A stretch of 64,000 bases of DNA, from positions 1,770,281-1,834,280 of the forward strand of contig CAJXKD010000001.1 of NCBI GenBank assembly GCA_913055735.1, written 5' to 3'. The notes under the pieces are model-generated. The model was not told where the DNA came from and did not search any database. It was given only the letters and a program-made list of their open reading frames with translations. Each line of letters begins with the position of its first letter. The stretch's first letter is position 1. The stretch comes from an uncultured Rhodospirillales bacterium. Lineage in GTDB: Bacteria; Pseudomonadota; Alphaproteobacteria; Rhodospirillales; UBA2165. Both the position numbers and the translations under genes were made by a program. This document shows positions 19,496-28,602 of the stretch, one piece after another.

Positions 19496-21097
19496 CTATG
19501 CTCTGGCCAGCGGCAGCGGGCTGCGATCCAGGAGATTGATTGACCGGCGCAACATGCGTTCCGTCAGTTCGGCACGCTGATCGCGGTAATCGGGATCGTT
19601 CCACAGATTACGGAGCTCGTACGGATCGTTCTTGAGGTCGTACATCTCGGCGAGTTCGTCATCGTCATACACGGTGATCCGCCAGTCCTGCGTAATCATC
19701 GACCGAACGCGTACCGGTGCCGATAGGCCGAGAACGGAACGCTGGCTTTCCTCGTCGATCAGGATATCGCCGGTTCCGGTGTCCTCGCCTTGTTCCATGT
19801 CGGAAAGCAGGATGCGTCCCTGCATGCCGTTGAATCCGGCCAGCCCAGCTCGGGCGAGAATGGTCGGCGCGATGTCGATGGTGCTCGTCAACGAATTCAG
19901 AACCTGATTCGATTTGCCGGCGGGGTCGGACCAGATGAAGGGCACCCGGGTGATCGCATTGAGATGCAGCGGGCCCTTGAGCAGCAGCCCGTGATCTCCG
20001 AGGAAGTCGCCGTGATCGGCGGTAAAAATAACGATGGTGTTGTCGGCGATCCCGAGCTCTTCCAGTTTGGCGAGAACCCGACCGACGGCATCGTCGATCA
20101 TGGTGATCATGCCGCAGGTCAAGGCGATGGCTTCACGGGCTTCCTGTTCGTCGACACGCAAGAAGACCATGGTCCTCTCCCGGTCGAAACCGGGACGATC
20201 CGCAACGGAACGGGCCAGTTCGACCGGTGTCGCCTCATTGGGGCGTTCGGCATGAAAGCTGGCAGGCAGGGTTACATCAGCCGGATCGTACATGTCCCAA
20301 TATTTTCCGGGTGGTGTGAAGGGATGGTGCGGATCGGGGAAAGACATGGAGAGAAAGAACGGCTTGTCGTCGTCTGCGGCCGCCCAGTCGTCGAGACAGG
20401 AAAGGGCATGCTCGGCGACGTAGTTGGTCGGGTAAAGCTCTTCGGGCATGGCGGTACGCCAGGCTTGCGGTGTCTTGATGTCGGCGGGCAGCGCATTCTT
20501 GGGGCCGCGTAGCTTGTCCGGGTCTTGGCCTCTGTCGCGTACCCAGTAGGGATAATCGGCGCCAACCATGTCGCCGTGGCCGCTACATAGATGCACCCGC
20601 TCGAAGCCATAGAATGGCAGATCGAGGTTTTGGCGTTTTTCGGCCCACCGTGCGGGTTTCTCCTGGTCGTACTTCTCCGGCGGCGCCCAGGGCTTGAGGG
20701 CTTCCGCAAAGTCGCCTTCGGGTATCGCCAGCCCGGCGGGCACGTCCGGATCGTACATCCGTTCGCCATCGGTCATGTTCATGAGATGGCTTTTGCCCGA
20801 CAAGGCGGTGCGGTAGCCATTGGCGCGCAGCAAATCGACGAAGGTGTTCGATTGTAACGATAGGGGGAGACCATTGCCGCGTGCGCCGGTGACCGAAGGC
20901 AGGCGGCCGGTCATCAAGCTGGAACGGTTCGGCATACAGACGGGGGAGGCGACGTAAAAACGGTCGAACCTGGAGCCGTTTGCCGCGAGGCGGTCGATGT
21001 TGGGTGTTTTGACAAGCGGATGGCCGCTACAGCCCAGATAGTCGGCACGATGCTGGTCGGTGATGATGAACAGAAAATTCGGACGCTTGTCAGCCAT
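19496..21097 (-). CDS. Sulfatase-family hydrolase (formylglycine type)
   Basis: Alkaline-phosphatase-superfamily hydrolase, 533 residues. Metal-binding TDQ at residues 13-15 and TADHGDFLGDHG near 358 are present. The activation motif is CMPNR (Cys54, Arg58), matching CxPxR, so Cys54 should be converted to formylglycine. No signal peptide is seen, which suggests a cytoplasmic sulfate-ester, choline-sulfatase-like or phosphonate-monoester-hydrolase-like enzyme; the substrate is not determinable. No modifying enzyme (FGE) lies nearby. A three-part palindromic element sits 114 bases upstream. Confidence 0.87.
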   Translation of the reverse strand: MADKRPNFLFIITDQHRADYLGCSGHPLVKTPNIDRLAANGSRFDRFYVASPVCMPNRSSLMTGRLPSVTGARGNGLPLSLQSNTFVDLLRANGYRTALSGKSHLMNMTDGERMYDPDVPAGLAIPEGDFAEALKPWAPPEKYDQEKPARWAEKRQNLDLPFYGFERVHLCSGHGDMVGADYPYWVRDRGQDPDKLRGPKNALPADIKTPQAWRTAMPEELYPTNYVAEHALSCLDDWAAADDDKPFFLSMSFPDPHHPFTPPGKYWDMYDPADVTLPASFHAERPNEATPVELARSVADRPGFDRERTMVFLRVDEQEAREAIALTCGMITMIDDAVGRVLAKLEELGIADNTIVIFTADHGDFLGDHGLLLKGPLHLNAITRVPFIWSDPAGKSNQVLNSLTSTIDIAPTILARAGLAGFNGMQGRILLSDMEQGEDTGTGDILIDEESQRSVLGLSAPVRVRSMITQDWRITVYDDDELAEMYDLKNDPYELRNLWNDPDYRDQRAELTERMLRRSINLLDRSPLPLARA

Positions 21098-21210
21098 ATG
21101 GGCTGGTCTCCCTGATGAAACGGTCTGATGAACCGGTTGTCGCCGCCGGTTTTTATGCGGCGAAACTATGATCAGGGGGCGGTATTCGGTCCAGTAGGAT
21201 GACCGCTTAT

Positions 21211-21235
21211 CGGACGTGATGTCCGTCTAACGGAC
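21211..21235. promoter_or_regulatory. Operator-like element with three CGGAC half-sites
   Basis: CGGAC (21211), GTCCG (21221) and CGGAC (21231) are alternately inverted and spaced exactly 10 bases apart. The second pair extends to a GTCCGT-CTA-ACGGAC palindrome. The element lies upstream of the sulfatase gene and just past the 3' end of htpG. One-turn spacing fits a dimeric or oligomeric regulator, but none is encoded next to it. Confidence 0.5.
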
Positions 21236-21280
21236 AATAGGTGATAGTTCACGCATTATTGGGGCGTCCACCTAGAGAGG

Positions 21281-23146
21281 TTAGGCGAGGCCGCGCTCCA
21301 ACGCGCTGTTGAGACGTTTGGTGAAGGCGGACGGGTTGGCAATTTGTTCGCCTTCGATAATCCGTGCCTCGTCCACCAGCAGGTGCGCCATTTCGCTCAC
21401 GGTCTCATCGTTAGCAGGGTCGTCCACAAGCTTGGTCAAACGCCGGATCAATGGGTGTGAAGGATTAACTTCTAAAATGCGTTTGCTGGCGCCCACCTGC
21501 ATATGTCCCTGCATCTTGAGCATCCGTTCTAGATGCAGGTCCATGTCACCGACATCGGCGACAAGGCAAACGGCGCTATCGGTGAGCCGCTCGGAAGACC
21601 GTACGTCCTTGATCTCGTCGCCGAGGGCATCTTTAAATCGGAGGATAAGCTCGGCGAGACCGCCGGCATCGGCCTTTTCAGGTTCCGGCGCGTCCTCTTG
21701 TTTATCGACGGCGAATTTACCGAGGTCAATGCCGCCGGAGGTCACCGACCGGAACCGCTTTTCACTGAATTCGCCGACGGTCGGAATCCAGAATTCATCG
21801 ATCGGGTCGGTCAGCAGCAGAACTTCGACGCCCCGTGCGCGGAAACCTTCCAGTTGTGGGCTCGCGTTCAACGTTTCCGCATCGTCGCCGGTAATGAAAT
21901 AGATTTCGTCTTGGCCCTCTTTCATACGGTCGACGTAGTCCGCAAGGGTCGTCCAGCCGTCGCTTGCCGTGCTGTGGAAGCGGGCGAGTTCCAGAATTTT
22001 CTCGTGGCTCGACGGATCTTCGTAGAGGCCCTCCTTGAGGACGGCGCCAAAGTTTTCCCAGAAAGTGAGATACTCGTCGGGCGCCTTGTCGGCTTTCTTT
22101 TTCAGTTCCGAGAAGAGTTTGTTCACCACGGCGCTGCGGATCTTGGTGACCAGTAGGTTGTGCTGCAGCATCTCGCGGCTGACGTTCAGGGGTAGGTCTT
22201 CGGAATCGACAATGCCGCGCACGAACCGGAAGTAATGCGGCATCAGCTCTTCGCATTCGTCGGTGATAAACACCCGTTTGACGAAAAGCTTCACGCGATG
22301 GCGGCGGTCCGGATGCATCAGGTCGAACGGTTGCGTCGACGGGATGAACAGAAGGGTCGCGTATTCGATCTTGCCCTCGGCTTTGGTGTGAATGGTGAGC
22401 CACGGATCGTCGAAGGTGTGGCCCACGTGGTGATAGAATTCCTTGTACTGCTCGTCGGTGATTTCGGTCCGGGGCCGGGTCCACAGAGCTGAGCCACTGT
22501 TGAGCTGGCTCTCTTCATCGCCCGACGTCAGGTAGATCGGGATGGCGATGTGGTCGGAATAGGTTTTGATGATGTGACGCAGGCGGCTTTCGTCGAGATA
22601 CTCGCTTTCGTCCTTGGCCAGGTGGACGACGACGGTCGTCCCTTGGCTGTCGCGTTCCGCCTCGTCGATGGAGAAGGCTCCCTTGCCATCCGAGGACCAT
22701 TTCCACGCGGCTTCCTCGCCGGCACGCCGCGTAATGACATCGACCTGTTTGGCCACGGCGAAGGAGGCGTAGAAACCGACGCCGAATTGCCCGATCAGCG
22801 CGGCGTCCTTCTTCGCATCGCCCGTCAGGCTTTCGAGAAATGCCGTGGTGCCGGAGCGTGCGATCGTCCCGAGGTTCTCGATCAGCTCATCCCGGCTCAT
22901 CCCGATGCCGTTATCGGCAAATGTGAGACTGCGTTTCTTTTCGTCGATGGAAATGTCGATCCGAAAGCCGCCCTCGGGGGCCAGGTCCGGTGCGGTGAGG
23001 GCCAGATATCGCAATTTATCGCAGGCATCGGAAGCATTGGAGACGAGCTCGCGGACGAAAATCTCTTTGTTCGAGTAAAGTGAGTTGACGACGATCTCCA
23101 GGATCTTCCCGACCTCCGCCTGGAAATTGAGTTTCTCCTCGCTCAT
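21281..23146 (-). CDS. htpG: Molecular chaperone HtpG (Hsp90)
   Basis: ATP-dependent chaperone, 621 residues, full length for bacterial Hsp90. The GHKL ATPase domain shows ELVSNASDACDKLR, DNGIGMSRDELIENLGTIA and GQFGVGFYASF in the first 130 residues; the middle domain has VKRVFITDECEELMPHY and the C-terminal dimer domain follows. ATG 23146 is chosen because MSEEKLNFQAEV is the usual Hsp90 start and GGAGA/AGGA lies upstream; an in-frame ATG at 23200 is less likely. A palindrome CCCCTA-AC-TAGGGG lies 78 bases upstream. Confidence 0.96.
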   Translation of the reverse strand: MSEEKLNFQAEVGKILEIVVNSLYSNKEIFVRELVSNASDACDKLRYLALTAPDLAPEGGFRIDISIDEKKRSLTFADNGIGMSRDELIENLGTIARSGTTAFLESLTGDAKKDAALIGQFGVGFYASFAVAKQVDVITRRAGEEAAWKWSSDGKGAFSIDEAERDSQGTTVVVHLAKDESEYLDESRLRHIIKTYSDHIAIPIYLTSGDEESQLNSGSALWTRPRTEITDEQYKEFYHHVGHTFDDPWLTIHTKAEGKIEYATLLFIPSTQPFDLMHPDRRHRVKLFVKRVFITDECEELMPHYFRFVRGIVDSEDLPLNVSREMLQHNLLVTKIRSAVVNKLFSELKKKADKAPDEYLTFWENFGAVLKEGLYEDPSSHEKILELARFHSTASDGWTTLADYVDRMKEGQDEIYFITGDDAETLNASPQLEGFRARGVEVLLLTDPIDEFWIPTVGEFSEKRFRSVTSGGIDLGKFAVDKQEDAPEPEKADAGGLAELILRFKDALGDEIKDVRSSERLTDSAVCLVADVGDMDLHLERMLKMQGHMQVGASKRILEVNPSHPLIRRLTKLVDDPANDETVSEMAHLLVDEARIIEGEQIANPSAFTKRLNSALERGLA

Positions 23147-23505
23147 ATCCTGCGTCTCCTGCTGTTCCGTCGCTTGCCAGGCTTGGCCGGCGTTCGGCAC
23201 CCGTGGCGTCGTAATTGGTGCATCCCCTAACTAGGGGCGGCCAAAATGTATCCCGGACCGAGGATTTAGCAAGGCCCGCCATGGGATATCCTCCGAGAGA
23301 AAGATACCGGGCTGCGAAGCGGCCGGTTTTGATGGGCGTCAATGCAGACAAGGCGCGCGCCGTGTCCTGATGGCGTTTAAGCAGGGCCTCCGGAGTCGCA
23401 TTCGATCCAGGTTTCTGCCAGACTAAATGGATAAGAATGGCGGCACCGGATGCGGACCGGAAGCCGGAGATCAAAGGTAACACCAGGCAAAGAAAAGGAC
23501 CTTCG
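23147..23505. other. Divergent intergenic region htpG / hibernation factor
   Basis: 359 bases without a convincing gene. It must contain the promoters of htpG (minus) and the hibernation factor (plus). Seen: a near-perfect palindrome CCCCTAACTAGGGG at 23224-23237 and, on the minus strand, CTTGCT followed 17 bases later by TACATT, a loose match to a heat-shock or housekeeping promoter. An in-frame ATG at 23437 on the plus strand would extend the hibernation factor but lacks conserved sequence. Confidence 0.5.
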
Positions 23506-23871
23506 ATGGAAATCCCTGTGCAAATCAATTTTCACGACGTGGACCATTCGGATGCGGTGGAGGCGCGCATTCGGGAGAAAGTGGAAAAGCTCGAGCAGTA
23601 TTCTGATCGGATCATCGGGTGCCGCGTCACCGTCGAAGCCCCCCACAAGCATCACCACAAGGGCAAGCTTTACACGGTAAAGATCGATTTGACGTTGCCG
23701 GGTGGCGAGATCGTGGTTGCGCACGACAATCACGACGACCATGCCCATGAGGACGTCTATGTGGCAATTCGCGACTCGTTCGAGGCCATGCGCCGGCAAC
23801 TCAAGAAGCATGTCCGTCAGACCCGCGAGAAACAAACCAAAGCCGCGCGGCAAGAGAAGATGGGGGGTTAG
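23506..23871 (+). CDS. HPF/RaiA-type ribosome hibernation factor, short form
   Basis: 121-residue S30AE-type protein expected to bind the 30S decoding region and stabilise idle ribosomes. Features are the N-terminal strand VQINFHDVDHSDAVEARIREK, the central histidine-rich KHHHKG turn and a basic C-terminal helix. It lacks the dimerisation domain of long HPF, the usual alphaproteobacterial form, and resembles the short stand-alone HPF/RaiA-like group. ATG 23506 has AAGGA 7 bases upstream, better than ATG 23437. Location between htpG and pcm suggests a stress role. Confidence 0.82.
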   Translation: MEIPVQINFHDVDHSDAVEARIREKVEKLEQYSDRIIGCRVTVEAPHKHHHKGKLYTVKIDLTLPGGEIVVAHDNHDDHAHEDVYVAIRDSFEAMRRQLKKHVRQTREKQTKAARQEKMGG

Positions 23872-23917
23872 TGCTTAGATCAACTCCCCTTTCCATGCCC
23901 CCTCTGCGGAGGGCGTA

Positions 23918-24643
23918 ATGTTTTCCTTTGGCCGTTCCCGTTCCGGCGATGGCGCGTCGAGTGGGCGCGCTAAGGATGATTTTGCCGCAGCGAGGGAACG
24001 GCTGCTGACGGAAATCGAATACGAAATGCGGGAAACGGTCGGGTATACCGGCCGGGGCCACTTGTCCGATCGTGTGCACCGCGCCATGGGCGAGGTGCCG
24101 CGCCATGAATTCGTTCCGGAAGAGGATGTGCAAAATGCCTACGTCAATCGGGCGCGCGGTATCGGCTATGGGCAGACCATTTCGCAGCCTTATATCGTTG
24201 CGCTGATGACGGAACTGCTCGACCTCGAGCCAAGCGACCGGGTTTTGGAGATCGGGACGGGGTGCGGGTACCAGGCGGCGGTGTTGTCCGGTCTCGTGGC
24301 GGAAGTCTACAGCATCGAATTCGTTCCCGAGTTGGGTACCGAGGCTGGCGAAAGGCTCCGACGTCTCGGCTACGACAATGTCGAGGTGCGGATCGGCGAC
24401 GGCCGTCTCGGCTGGCCTGAGAAGGCCCCTTTTGATGGGATCATCGTGACCGCGGTCGCCGAAGATGTGCCGCAGCCGCTGCTCGATCAGCTCGCAAATG
24501 GCGGGCGTATGATGATCCCCTTGGGGGCCTCCTACGGGGCCCAGGATCTTGTGCTGGTCACCAAAGATGAGAACGGCGAGGTTTCCCACAAGGCGGTGCT
24601 CCCGGTGGCGTTCGTGCCCCTGGTGAAAGGCGCATCAGAATAG
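23918..24643 (+). CDS. pcm: Protein-L-isoaspartate O-methyltransferase
   Basis: SAM-dependent repair enzyme for isoaspartyl residues, 241 residues. The PCMT pattern is clear: GYGQTISQPYIVALM near residue 84, SAM motif VLEIGTGCGYQAAVL near 109, post-I VYSIEF and motif PFDGIIVTAVAEDVPQPLLDQL near 172. About 30 N-terminal residues rich in Ser, Gly and Arg precede the usual domain start. Starts 46 bases after the hibernation factor, in the same direction, and probably forms a damage-control pair with it. Confidence 0.93.
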   Translation: MFSFGRSRSGDGASSGRAKDDFAAARERLLTEIEYEMRETVGYTGRGHLSDRVHRAMGEVPRHEFVPEEDVQNAYVNRARGIGYGQTISQPYIVALMTELLDLEPSDRVLEIGTGCGYQAAVLSGLVAEVYSIEFVPELGTEAGERLRRLGYDNVEVRIGDGRLGWPEKAPFDGIIVTAVAEDVPQPLLDQLANGGRMMIPLGASYGAQDLVLVTKDENGEVSHKAVLPVAFVPLVKGASE

Positions 24644-24726
24644 CGCGGTAGGCGGATAGCCCCGGATTTCTTGCGTGGCCGTATCTGCCCTTGCGTTGAC
24701 GCCCTGAAACGCCGATCCTCAAGACC

Positions 24727-27225
24727 ATGCAGATCAATTCCGGCAGGCCGCGTGTGGTCGCCGTCCTCGGGCCGACCAACACGGGAAAGACTTATCTCGC
24801 GTTGGAACGTATGCTCGGTCATGACAGCGGTATCATGGGATTCCCGCTCCGCCTGCTGGCCCGGGAAAACTACGATCGCGCGGTAAAGATCAAAGGCGTG
24901 CGTCAGGTCGCGCTGATCACCGGTGAAGAAAAGATTGTTCCCCCGTACGCGAAATACTTTTTTTGCACGGTCGAATCCATGCCGTCGGGTATCCCGGCTG
25001 CATTTGTCGGCGTTGACGAGGTGCAACTGGCGGCCGATCCGGACCGGGGGCATGTTTTCACCGACCGTATTTTGCGTGCGCGCGGCGACCAGGAAACCAT
25101 GTTCATGGGATCTGATACGATCCGCGCGCGATTGCGCGAACTCGTGCCCGGGATCGAGTTTCAAACGCGTAGCCGGTTCTCAACATTGCGGTACGCCGGG
25201 CCTCGTAAAATCAACAGGCTCCCCCGTCGATCCGCTGTCGTTGCTTTTACCGCGAACGATGTTTACGCCATTGCCGAATTGATACGTCGGCAGCGGGGTG
25301 GGGCCGCCATCGTCATGGGCGCGCTCAGCCCGCGCACACGCAACGCCCAGGTGGCATTGTTCCAAAGCGGCGATGTCGACTATCTCGTGGCCACCGATGC
25401 CATCGGCATGGGGCTCAACATGGATATCGACCATGTTGCCTTTGCGTCGCTGACGAAATTCGACGGAAGGGTTTCGCGGGCGCTGAGAGCCGACGAACTG
25501 GCGCAGATTGCGGGACGCGCCGGACGCCATATGAATGACGGGACCTTCGGGACAACGGCGGACGCGGGCGAAATTCAACCGGACATCATCGATCGTATCG
25601 AGAACCATAAATTCGATTCTATTAAGGCTATTCATTGGCGCAACGCTGCGCTCGTCTTCGATGATTTGCCGGCGCTTGAGCGAAGCCTCGCGGTCGAACC
25701 GCAGCGTTCCGGTCTTGTGCGGGTGCGTCCGGCACCGGACGAATTGGCGTTGGCCGAGCTGATCCGCGCGCCGGATATTCGCCGCCTGGCAGACCGTCCG
25801 GAAACCGTGCGGCTGTTGTGGGACGTTTGTCAGGTGCCCGATTTCCAAAAGATGGCGAGCGACACCCACGTTAATCTGCTGGGTCAAATCTATCGTCATT
25901 TGATGACACCGGCCGGTAAACTGCCGACGGATTGGGTCGCGCGCCATGTCGCGCAAATCGACAAAACAGATGGCGATATCGAAACCCTGCTCGGCCGCAT
26001 CTCAAAAATACGGATATGGACCTACGTTTCGCATCGTGGCGACTGGTTGACCGATCCGGACGAATGGCAAGGCCGCACCCGCGACATTGAAGACCGCTTG
26101 TCCGATGCGCTGCACGAGCGGTTGACCCAGCGTTTTGTTGACCAGCGGACGGCCTTGTTGGTCCGGCGGTTGAAGGACCGGGACAATCTCAGTGCGCAGG
26201 TCGAAAAATCCGGCGATGTCATGGTCGAAGGGCATTATGTCGGCCGATTGGACGGGTTCCGGTTTATTGCGGATCAGACCGATTCGGAACTGGCGGGCCG
26301 CGCCGTGACCAATGCGGCATTGAAGGCGCTCGGTCAGGAAATTCGGCGGCGGGTGAACGCTCTGGCGGTGGCCGGGGCTGACGAGTTGGACATCGCCGAT
26401 GATGGTGCTTTGGTTTGGCAAGGCAGTATGGTGGCGCGGTTGGCGGCAGGAGCAGATATCCTGAGACCACAGGTCGTTTTGCCGCGCAACGGTCTGCTGG
26501 AAGCGGATATGCGCCAACGCATCGAACGTCATCTCGATGCCTGGATGCAACGCCGGATCGATGCGGATTTGGCGCCGCTGCGGGCCCTCGAACAGGCGGA
26601 ATTATCCGGCGCGGTGCGGGGGATTGCGTTTCGGCTGGGAGAGAACCTCGGCAAGATACGCCGGCACGTCGTCGACGAACAGCTTTCAAGGGTAGAGGCC
26701 GCCGATCGGGCACGGTTGCGCAAACTCGGTGTGCGCATCGGCCGCGATATGATCTACATGCCGGCACTTTTAAAGCCCAAGGCCGCGCGTTTGTCGGCGC
26801 TTCTTTGGATGGTTCATCGCGGGCAGCGGAAAATGCCCGAGATGCCGCCGGCGGGCCGCATGTCGATCAGGATCGATAAGGGCGCCGATTTCCGGTTTCT
26901 CGAAACGGTCGGTTACCGGGCCTGTGGTCCGTTGGCCATCCGGATCGATATTCTCGAACGCCTCTTGTCTCACGTATGGAAAACAGCGCCAAAGACCGGT
27001 GCGGCAATCGAACCGGCGATTCTCAATCTGGTCGGATGCAGCGAGGACGATCTGGCGAACGTTTTGACGTCTCTGGGATTTCGCCGCGAGAAAAGCGACA
27101 GCGGCGATGTTTTCAAGCCTGGGCGCCGGAAAAAGCAAAACCCCGGGCAAAAGCGCCGCGGCAAGGAGAGCGACAATGCCGACTCGCCGTTCGCGAAATT
27201 GCAAAGCATTCTGGCGGCGGAATGA
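24727..27225 (+). CDS. SUV3-like ATP-dependent RNA helicase
   Basis: Superfamily 2 helicase of 832 residues. Motif I is GPTNTGKT (residues 15-22), motif II DEVQ near 98, and motif VI QIAGRAGR near 260. DEVQ rather than DEAD and the central region match mitochondrial SUV3, a 3'-5' RNA helicase linked to RNA degradation; alphaproteobacteria carry this group widely. The C-terminus is Lys/Arg-rich (GRRKKQNPGQKRRGK) and probably binds RNA. It overlaps the S4 gene by ATGA, so helicase and RNA-binding protein are made together. Confidence 0.87.
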   Translation: MQINSGRPRVVAVLGPTNTGKTYLALERMLGHDSGIMGFPLRLLARENYDRAVKIKGVRQVALITGEEKIVPPYAKYFFCTVESMPSGIPAAFVGVDEVQLAADPDRGHVFTDRILRARGDQETMFMGSDTIRARLRELVPGIEFQTRSRFSTLRYAGPRKINRLPRRSAVVAFTANDVYAIAELIRRQRGGAAIVMGALSPRTRNAQVALFQSGDVDYLVATDAIGMGLNMDIDHVAFASLTKFDGRVSRALRADELAQIAGRAGRHMNDGTFGTTADAGEIQPDIIDRIENHKFDSIKAIHWRNAALVFDDLPALERSLAVEPQRSGLVRVRPAPDELALAELIRAPDIRRLADRPETVRLLWDVCQVPDFQKMASDTHVNLLGQIYRHLMTPAGKLPTDWVARHVAQIDKTDGDIETLLGRISKIRIWTYVSHRGDWLTDPDEWQGRTRDIEDRLSDALHERLTQRFVDQRTALLVRRLKDRDNLSAQVEKSGDVMVEGHYVGRLDGFRFIADQTDSELAGRAVTNAALKALGQEIRRRVNALAVAGADELDIADDGALVWQGSMVARLAAGADILRPQVVLPRNGLLEADMRQRIERHLDAWMQRRIDADLAPLRALEQAELSGAVRGIAFRLGENLGKIRRHVVDEQLSRVEAADRARLRKLGVRIGRDMIYMPALLKPKAARLSALLWMVHRGQRKMPEMPPAGRMSIRIDKGADFRFLETVGYRACGPLAIRIDILERLLSHVWKTAPKTGAAIEPAILNLVGCSEDDLANVLTSLGFRREKSDSGDVFKPGRRKKQNPGQKRRGKESDNADSPFAKLQSILAAE

Positions 27226-27644
27226 ACGTGCCGGCAATGATGGAAAACGGCGAAAACAGTTCCGGGTATGAGAGTCTCCGTATCGACAAATGGCTTTGGT
27301 ATGCGCGGTTCGTAAAAAGCCGGTCCCTCGCATCCAAATTATGCCAAAGCGGCAAAATGCGGCTCAACGGAGCGGCCATTGCCAAGTCGCACCAGGCGGT
27401 ACATGTCGGCGATGTTCTAACGTTCCCCCTAGGGCCCCGTATCCGCGTGATCCGTATCCTGGCTCTCGGCACCCGGCGGGGACCCGCGAGTGAGGCGCAG
27501 ACCCTCTATGAGGATCAATCGCCGCCTCCTGAACGCCGGCCCGATGACGCTCCCGTATCTGTAGCGCAGGGACGCCGGGCCGCCGGGTCGGGGCGGCCGA
27601 CCAAAACCGAACGGCGGGCCATCGATCGCCTTCTGGGGCGTTAG
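27222..27644 (+). CDS. S4-domain RNA-binding protein (Hsp15-like)
   Basis: 140-residue protein with an S4 domain: SLRIDKWLWYARFVKSRSLA near residues 18-37 and MRLNGAAIAKSHQAVHVGD thereafter. E. coli Hsp15 binds stalled 50S subunits carrying peptidyl-tRNA; the same role is plausible here. The tail of about 50 residues is Arg/Pro-rich and probably disordered. ATG 27222 overlaps the helicase stop (ATGA) and gives a normal length; the frame is open further upstream but only inside the helicase gene. Confidence 0.88.
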   Translation: MNVPAMMENGENSSGYESLRIDKWLWYARFVKSRSLASKLCQSGKMRLNGAAIAKSHQAVHVGDVLTFPLGPRIRVIRILALGTRRGPASEAQTLYEDQSPPPERRPDDAPVSVAQGRRAAGSGRPTKTERRAIDRLLGR

Positions 27645-27716
27645 GCCGCGCGGCGCGTAGAAAGGCCCTTTTTTCTTAAGGTTGATGCGTGGCTTTGTGG
27701 TGTGGTACCCAGCGCC

Positions 27717-28187
27717 ATGATCAACCGTTTTAAAGCCTTATTCACAGCAAGCAGCGGTGAAAACCAATCCATCAGCCGGAACGAGGAGCTCCAGTTGGCG
27801 GCTGCGGCGCTACTTGTCGAGGCGGCAAGCATGGACGGCGATTTCGATGACGCCGAGCGGTCTCGGATCACGGAATTGCTGCAGAACCGGTTCGAATTGA
27901 GTGATGAGGAAACGGCGACCTTGGTTGGCGACGCCGAACAGGCCGTTCAGGAATCCGGCCAGTTGTACGGGTTTACGCGGGTGGTCAAAGACAGCTATAC
28001 GCCCGAAGAGCGTATCGAAATGATCGAGATGCTGTGGGAAGTGGCTTATGCCGATGGCCGTGTCGACCATTTCGAATCCAATCTCATCCGCCGAATCGGG
28101 GGGCTGATTTTCGTATCCGACGTCGATCGGGGGGCGGCAAAAGGCCGTGTCATGGCGAGACTTGGCATCAAAGAGTCGGCAGTGTAA
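27717..28187 (+). CDS. TerB-family (tellurite-resistance-like) protein
   Basis: 156-residue all-helical protein with the TerB/DjlA-type repeat: LQLAAAALLVEAASMDGDFDDAER near residue 24 and MIEMLWEVAYADGRVDHFE near 103. The paired acidic loops MDGDFDDAE and ADGRVDHFE are the metal-site signature of TerB. No other ter genes are nearby, so tellurite resistance is not implied; stand-alone members have unknown roles. ATG 27717 is preferred over 27702 because conserved sequence begins with the INRFKALF segment. It lies between the S4 protein and fdxA. Confidence 0.82.
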   Translation: MINRFKALFTASSGENQSISRNEELQLAAAALLVEAASMDGDFDDAERSRITELLQNRFELSDEETATLVGDAEQAVQESGQLYGFTRVVKDSYTPEERIEMIEMLWEVAYADGRVDHFESNLIRRIGGLIFVSDVDRGAAKGRVMARLGIKESAV

Positions 28188-28266
28188 GAAAGATAACGCC
28201 TTTGGCCCGGCGCCAAGACATAGGGCCATCTAAGACCAGGGGCAAAGCGTTAGTACGGAGAACACA

Positions 28267-28602
28267 ATGACATACGTTGTCACCGAAAATTGCATCAAAT
28301 GCAAATACATGGATTGCGTGGAAGTCTGTCCGGTCGACTGCTTCTACGAGGGGGAGAACATGTTGGTGATCAGCCCCGACGAGTGCATCGATTGCGGCGT
28401 ATGCGAGCCGGAATGCCCGGCGGAAGCCATTGTGCCGGACACCGAGGACGGTTTGGACAAGTGGCTCGAGATCAATACCAAGTTTGCAGCGGCGTGGCCG
28501 AATATTACCGTTAAAGGCGAATCGCCTGCCGATGCGGACGAATGGAAAGACAAACCCGGCAAGCTCGAGATGTTGAGCGAGAAGCCTGGCTCGGGAAACT
28601 GA
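28267..28602 (+). CDS. fdxA: Ferredoxin FdxA, 7Fe-8S type
   Basis: Cytoplasmic electron carrier of 111 residues with one 3Fe-4S and one 4Fe-4S cluster. Cysteine motifs are [17 protein letters not shown] (residues 9-25) and [11 protein letters not shown] (residues 40-50), the standard FdxA arrangement, followed by the usual C-terminal extension with [18 protein letters not shown] lies before the ATG. It sits between the RNA helicase/S4 block and the CarD gene, an order common in alphaproteobacteria. Confidence 0.96.
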   Translation: MTYVVTENCIKCKYMDCVEVCPVDCFYEGENMLVISPDECIDCGVCEPECPAEAIVPDTEDGLDKWLEINTKFAAAWPNITVKGESPADADEWKDKPGKLEMLSEKPGSGN

